Of a DNA stretch of 10,781 bases, positions 7,801-10,781 are shown one piece after another. The position numbers and the translations under genes are program-made. Origin of the DNA: Paramacrobiotus metropolitanus (taxonomy: Eukaryota; Tardigrada; Eutardigrada; Parachela; Macrobiotidae); NCBI RefSeq assembly GCF_019649055.1, contig NW_026570749.1, positions 1-10,781 of the forward strand, read 5' to 3'. The notes below the pieces were generated by a model, which worked only from the letters and a program-made list of their open reading frames with translations, was not told the DNA's origin and did not search any database. Position 1 is the stretch's first letter; the number at the start of each line of letters is the position of its first letter.

Positions 7801-10228
7801 AACACTTGTAATACTACTAAGTAAAAGATAAAACTTTTAATACCAATCACCTTGTGTCGCAGGCTCTCAGTTTATCGAAGTGACCCGGTGCAGGACACCA
7901 AATTCGTGTATATTCACGAAAACTTTTACTTTCGCACTCTCCTAGTCACTTGTTGCATTGCTCCATCGCATTTTGTAGTCAGATTATTGATATATATGGG
8001 CGTGAGAACCGTTCGAGGGTGCAACGTTCGTTTGCAGAGTTATTGCTGTAACAAAATAAAAAATACTTTTAGCGCATTTTGGCGTACCAGAAGCTTTATT
8101 GTAGAGCGATCGATTTTCATCAAATTAAGCAAAAAAAGTCACGAAACAAACATACGAACGTGCAGACCGTTTTTGCACCGAGCCAGGTTTCCACGATGTT
8201 TCCGAAAAAAATTTTATTGTTTCAGGACTGCAAAAAATTGTGAATACCCGGTTCGCTTCCAAACGATAAAAAAATGGTGCGAACCTGGTTCGGTGTAAAA
8301 ATCGTAGAGCGCTACTGATTTTTATGAGGCTTTCACGCTAAATTTGAGAAAGAAAGGTTGATAATAAAGATTACGTTTGTATAAATGTGCACCAAATTGG
8401 TGAAATGCATCGGTCACTTCCCTTACGGATCTAGGCACTGTTTAAATTTAATTTTGTTTGCGCAGCTGGTCGACACTGTGTTCCAATGCTGTGGACTGCC
8501 TGCACTAATTGGGAAAAAAGGAGATTGGGGCCCGTGCGAAAGCATTCCTTGCACTGTGAAGAGTGCTATGCGCACCGAAGGTTTTCACTTGCTACTGCAG
8601 TAAGTGCATTTCTATGACACACAATGTAAATTGATGTCGTTTTTGCTTGGTAACTGTTGCGCTGGAAACAAAACATCTAAGTAAAGCCAATATTATTAAC
8701 TGTCTAGCTACTGTCAGGTTGTCCTTTTGAATTTTACCTTTGAACCCTTAAAACAAGAAACTGCCGCCGTTGTAACGGGCTGTTTTCATTGATTGCGAAA
8801 GGTCGTGGTGTTGTGGTGCTATAAACGATTAAATAGCTCTCTTCGGACCATCAAATTACTAGGCCTACGTATGCAACCAAAACGCAGATTGCTTCTTGTA
8901 CTGTATATTAGTAATACTTCTATCGGTAATTTTTTTTTCTTTTTACATTAAGCGTTGATCTTTTACGAAGTCTGTTATTTAAATCAACCGGCGAAGGCCA
9001 CTTATCAGTGCCAAACTATCCAGACAGAATCGGCATCCCTTGTTTTGTTTTACCAAGAGGAACTAAAAGTATTGAGTAAGCACTTACGGTCGCCTTACAC
9101 AAGCTCTATGCTTTTGTGGAGTTTGATTAGTCTTATAACTAGACCCGAAGCCCAGGTTGCGGCAACGGTGTCGGAACGGTTAGGGTGTCGCAACGGTTAG
9201 AATTTTTGGGTTTATGTTCGCAATAGAGAAGCGACAATTGGTATAAGCAATTGTCAGCAAAGTACGCTATCGTCTGCCAAATACGAATAGTTTTTATGCA
9301 CTAACAGCGATGTCACCAACACTGCTACAGTCTTTGAGGAAATAATTCGTTTCATCGGCCGGGAGATCCGTGAAACTACCGTGGAGCCTCGGTCGGTGGC
9401 GTTTATAAGACAAAGCGTAAATTTAGCGGTAATTAGACAAAATACAGCAGCCGTTCTCAGACCACTAAATACGAGCTACAGGAATACTGATCAATGTGGA
9501 TTGGTGTATGTGATATTTTTCAGCGGGGTTCTGCGCAGCCATTTGCACGTGTATCTGAAGCCGCGATTGTTGAATAAAAACATCGTAACGCTGAACTTTA
9601 TAGAAGAACAACTAGTCTGTAAATAGCCGGAGTTAAATTATTATGTAAAAAATGTTCTTCTATTTGAAGCGATCTAGTGCTATAATCAATAACGAGTTCA
9701 AACCTTTTTATTCCTATCCGAATTTATTCTTATCTGAATCCTACGTTTATAACGACAAAAAGAACAAATAACGGATCCATTGCTTTTTCAGTGCAGACGA
9801 ACGGCGAACCGGAAACTACAAATACTGGTTGGAGTGTACTTTCTGCCGAGACAAGCCGATTTACACCGAAATTGGCAATCATATGCTCCAGAAGCATCCG
9901 GTACGGTAGTTAGCGCCAGATGTTACCCGATCCGTAACTAATGCACGTAATACTTGTGTTGTAGAACGCCACTTACATCCAGTGTGAAAAATGTTTTGCT
10001 CCTTTGTCTGGGCCTATCAGCTTGTCAGTTTCCCATGCTGTCGTCTGTCCGCGTCGACGCTGTCCAATGGCATTTCATATCGCAGCTGGAGAAGGGCGTG
10101 AATCCTATGTTCCACTGCGTCAGGAAATACCGCACTTCCCGTTCCCCGTTTCAAAGAATAAGCAGCGCTTTGTCGTGGAACACCCGCATGGACGCAATTG
10201 GATTGTGCTCAGCTTGGAGAGGAAGTAA
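4835..10228 (+). CDS. 12-exon gene: RING-like / C2H2-like zinc-finger protein, 573 aa, family unknown
   Basis: Exons: 4835-4864, 4945-5129, 5791-5860, 6632-6657, 6715-6765, 6882-7157, 7412-7667, 8466-8599, 8953-9075, 9308-9505, 9792-9900 and 9965-10228. All introns are GT-AG and all phases agree; the coding sum is 1722 nt, 573 codons plus TAA. Start ATG 4835 is the first Met after an in-frame TGA. Residues 18-70 form a RING-like finger: C18-x2-C21, C34-C35, H40-x2-C43, W47, C67-P-x-C70. This is the 'CC....H..C...W' variant, lacking the usual C-x-H pair. Such domains often recruit E2 enzymes as ubiquitin ligases; activity here is inferred. Residues 465-485 form a C2H2-like finger (C-x2-C-x11-H-x4-H), and 493-524 a Cys/His module (C493, C496, H510, C514, C519, H524). 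The middle (about 96-450) is unrecognised; it has a V-V-F-F-D192-G-C-D195-L strand-like segment and T-D233-W-D235-F. Weakest points are donor GTTTAG at 5861, the 26-nt exon 4, and possible missed exons in the 798-bp intron 7. There is no signal peptide, so a nuclear or cytosolic site is likely. Confidence 0.65.
4966..5129 (+). other. RING-like finger coding segment
   Basis: This part of exon 2 encodes the ligand-rich segment from C18 onward. In the unspliced sequence the frame meets a TAG at 5131-5133 directly after C-P-K-C-R-W. Using the GTAGGG donor at 5130 removes that stop and joins exon 3 in phase. If the intron is retained, a 72-residue RING-only protein would be made, so two products are possible. 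Confidence 0.65.
5886..6567. mobile_element. 682-bp palindromic (foldback) MITE with TTAA target duplication, inside intron 3
   Basis: TTAA at 5882-5885 and 6568-6571 flanks a sequence whose two halves are reverse complements over about 340 bp each, roughly 85% identical by eye. The symmetry centre is near 6226 in an A/T-only stretch, with essentially no loop. Ends read GGAAAATGGCCCGG at the left and CCGGGCCATTTCCC at the right. TTAA duplication is typical of piggyBac and Kolobok superfamilies. Ends starting GG resemble Kolobok/T2-type MITEs more than piggyBac, which usually starts CCC. No transposase is encoded. It accounts for 682 of the 771 bp of intron 3 of the 12-exon gene. Confidence 0.9.
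7668..8465 (+). other. Long intron 7 of the 12-exon gene
   Basis: This is the longest intron (798 bp), with donor GTAACT and acceptor TTTGCGCAG. It joins exons in phase 0 without needing an extra exon. A 149-codon frame inside (7852-8298) is rich in Cys, Arg and Phe and looks unlike the neighbouring exons, so I do not call it coding. An additional phase-0 exon cannot be ruled out. Confidence 0.5.
8167..8304. repeat. Imperfect 28-bp inverted repeat in intron 7
   Basis: Positions 8167-8194 (CCGTTTTTGCACCGAGCC...) pair with 8277-8304 (...ACCTGGTTCGGTGTAAAAA...) with about five mismatches, around an 82-nt loop. It may be a decayed small foldback element or an RNA structure; no target duplication is evident. 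Confidence 0.5.
8600..8952 (+). other. Intron 8 of the 12-exon gene
   Basis: A consensus GTAAGT donor opens this 353-bp intron. It ends with a long T-rich tract (8929-8945) before TTACATTAAG. Nothing else of note is visible inside. Confidence 0.6.
9169..9202. repeat. 17-bp tandem repeat in intron 9
   Basis: Two copies of TGTCGGAACGGTTAGGG (9169-9185; second copy 9186-9202) differ at three positions, with a partial third copy just upstream (GGCAACGG). This intron also contains an 8-bp inverted repeat GACAATTG/CAATTGTC at 9233-9255. Confidence 0.7.
9233..9255. repeat. 8-bp perfect stem with 7-nt loop
   Basis: GACAATTG at 9233-9240 pairs with CAATTGTC at 9248-9255. It lies in intron 9 of the 12-exon gene. 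No function is assigned. Confidence 0.6.
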
Positions 10229-10314
10229 TGCGGAAAAAAGTGGATAACTACGGCACTAGTTTCAACATGCAAACGATTTAGGCTTTAAACGTAATATTAC
10301 TTTTTTCCTGCTTA

Positions 10315-10320
10315 AATAAA
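10315..10320 (+). promoter_or_regulatory. Poly(A) signal AATAAA of the 12-exon gene
   Basis: A canonical hexamer 87 bp after the TAA at 10226-10228 supports this as the gene's 3' end. Confidence 0.6.
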
Positions 10321-10346
10321 CTTGTTTCTGACCGACGAAATAATCG

Positions 10347-10392
10347 GAAATGTTACTGTCTGTTCAACAGAAATATTACTCTCTGTTCAACT
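10347..10392. repeat. 23-bp tandem duplication
   Basis: GAAATGTTACTGTCTGTTCA... at 10347-10369 is repeated at 10370-10392 with three differences. It lies just beyond the poly(A) signal. Confidence 0.75.
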
Positions 10393-10781
10393 TTTGCTAT
10401 AATTATTTTTGTAGCTCGAGTAATTCTGTGCTGACTAGTTGAAAGCCGTTCGGTTTTGTATGTTCAGAATAAAAATAAAAATACTGAAACTGAAACACGC
10501 TGAATCTGCTATTTTTTCAAACGGAAACAAGAATAGTTTTACTGTTTGAATGCGTAAGTTTCCAAAAAGAACGCATCTTATCAGACACTACCACAGTAGT
10601 AAACAACAAAAATAAAAATTCGGCAGAAGCAGCAACTTCCGGTTGGAACTTAGAACTGGTTTAGAGCTTTGAGGAAAATTAAGTACGATTACGGTTTTCT
10701 CAGAAAACCGACACCACATTCGAACCAACCCAGAACTGTTCTGTGTACTTCGCAAGTACGAGTACGACATTTTGACTTGGG
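10393..10781. other. 3' flank, no gene seen
   Basis: AT-rich sequence without a supportable coding frame; a 60-codon minus-strand frame at 10770-10588 is Leu/Ser-rich and not convincing. A perfect 8-bp stem with a TCA loop (CGGTTTTC/GAAAACCG, 10692-10710) and a 6-bp GTACTT/AAGTAC stem at about 10745-10759 are present. Confidence 0.5.

Noticed and set aside
8250-8260. GGTTCGCTTCC resembling a tRNA B box
   Set aside because: The invariant A of GGTTCGA is missing, and no A box or cloverleaf could be built around it.
7852-8298. 149-codon plus-strand frame
   Set aside because: It contains no usable start context, has composition unlike the flanking exons (many Cys, Phe, Arg), overlaps an inverted repeat, and the exons on either side join in phase without it.
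9381-9626. Frame continuing past 9505 to a TAG ending at 9626
   Set aside because: The GTATGT donor at 9506 is near-consensus and joins exon 11, which has a clear zinc finger, in phase. The read-through tail has no recognisable features.

Overview
The window reads as nuclear DNA of a eukaryote, most likely a compact-genome invertebrate. Coding pieces are broken by short GT-AG introns (many 57-116 bp), ATTAAA/AATAAA signals follow stop codons, the background is AT-rich, and two non-autonomous DNA transposons are present. I see no bacterial operon structure, rRNA, tRNA or CRISPR array. The lineage cannot be fixed; a possible trans-splice-like acceptor 25 bp before a start codon would fit a nematode or flatworm, but that is only a hint.

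Bases 1-656 hold the C-terminal part of a CACTA/EnSpm-type transposon protein, open at the left edge. Bases 657-2034 hold a near-perfect 74-bp hairpin, a possible two-exon minus-strand gene (1227-947), and a plus-strand gene ending at 1933 whose product has a basic, nuclear-localisation-like tail. Bases 2252-3192 are a 937-bp TA-flanked element with perfect 28-bp terminal inverted repeats. Bases 3193-4834 hold a candidate minus-strand terminal exon (3873-3742), a 93-codon minus-strand ORF (4626-4345), and then a divergent intergenic region.

The main content is 4835-10228, where I reconstruct one 12-exon plus-strand gene. All eleven introns are GT-AG, every splice phase matches, and the assembled frame is 573 codons plus stop. 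The product starts with a RING-like zinc finger and ends with a C2H2-like finger followed by a Cys/His-rich module. The roughly 350 residues between match no family I recognise. This is the best candidate in the window for an undescribed protein.

The third intron of that gene carries a 682-bp, almost loopless palindromic MITE flanked by TTAA. Without it the intron would be about 85 bp, like its neighbours, so it looks like an insertion into a normal short intron. When transcribed it would fold into a stem of about 340 bp. The window ends with the AATAAA signal of the 12-exon gene and about 460 bp with only small repeats.
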